Shown here: positions 63,953 to 64,000 of the stretch, one piece after another
How positions within the stretch are numbered: the stretch's first letter is position 1
Layout of the letters: each line of letters opens with the position of its first letter
Origin: Lepidostoma basale
Taxonomy: Eukaryota; Arthropoda; Insecta; Trichoptera; Lepidostomatidae
Direction: 5' to 3'
Length of the DNA stretch: 64,000 bases
Assembly (NCBI GenBank): GCA_022606425.2
Contig: JAHDVF020001353.1
Span: forward strand, 124,001-188,000
The notes under the pieces: generated by a model
The model's database searches: none
The model's input: the letters and a program-made list of their open reading frames with translations, nothing else
What the model was told of the DNA's origin: nothing
Made by a program: the position numbers and the translations under genes

Positions 63953-64000
63953 CGCTTCATAGGGGTTACTAGCTGGAAGGAACAGTAAAAAAGTAAATAA

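Overview
The window looks like a repeat-choked stretch of an AT-rich arthropod nuclear genome, most likely an insect. Evidence: spliced animal genes with GT-AG introns, tRNA-derived SINEs, many dead LINE reverse-transcriptase tails, mariner and hAT-type DNA elements, and many Penelope-like element (PLE) remnants. I cannot fix the order or species from sequence alone. There are no bacterial-style operons, CRISPR arrays or rRNA genes.

Three host genes are supported. (1) First coding exon of prohormone convertase 2 (amontillado/PCSK2), minus strand, 33765-33929, in a GC-rich promoter island; its other exons were not found. (2) A complete three-exon minus-strand gene, 46107-42004, encoding a predicted 542-residue ETAA1-like protein (ATR activator / RPA partner); its reading frame is continuous across both introns and it has two RPA32-binding-like motifs. 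(3) First coding exon of a kindlin (fermitin), plus strand, 48189-48330, divergent from the ETAA1-like gene. The rest of kindlin was not found, so 48331 onward is probably its intron.

Everything else is mobile-element sediment. LINE family 1 (YADD reverse transcriptase, tail ending in GTTA repeats) recurs more than a dozen times on both strands. LINE family 2 (3' end rich in AGAAGA) recurs six times. Several other LINE tails occur once or twice. DNA elements: an apparently intact mariner (55237-56558) with perfect 31-bp terminal inverted repeats, TA duplication and DD34D transposase; a deleted mariner in ETAA1-like intron 1 (44909-45811); mariner relics at 16.1-16.9 kb and 61.0-61.3 kb; and two hAT-like elements at 30.8 and 37.8 kb. 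Two SINE-like families occur: a tRNA-derived one (27.9, 36.2, 42.6 kb) and one whose 3' end matches LINE family 1 (30.3, 36.8, 38.8 kb).

The most interesting layer is a set of at least six PLE-type repeat families whose centre folds by hand as a hammerhead-like RNA: a CUGANGA-type core, stem II, GAA, then a loopless palindromic stem III (ACATGT, ACCGGT or ACAGCTGT) followed by C. Family B copies also keep a matching stem I. This agrees with the known class of PLE-associated hammerhead variants with reduced stem III that act as dimers. A GIY-YIG endonuclease fragment typical of PLEs lies at 2573-2860. Many copies are in inverted pairs forming long hairpins, and one family carries a compensatory U3-A8 change in the catalytic core.
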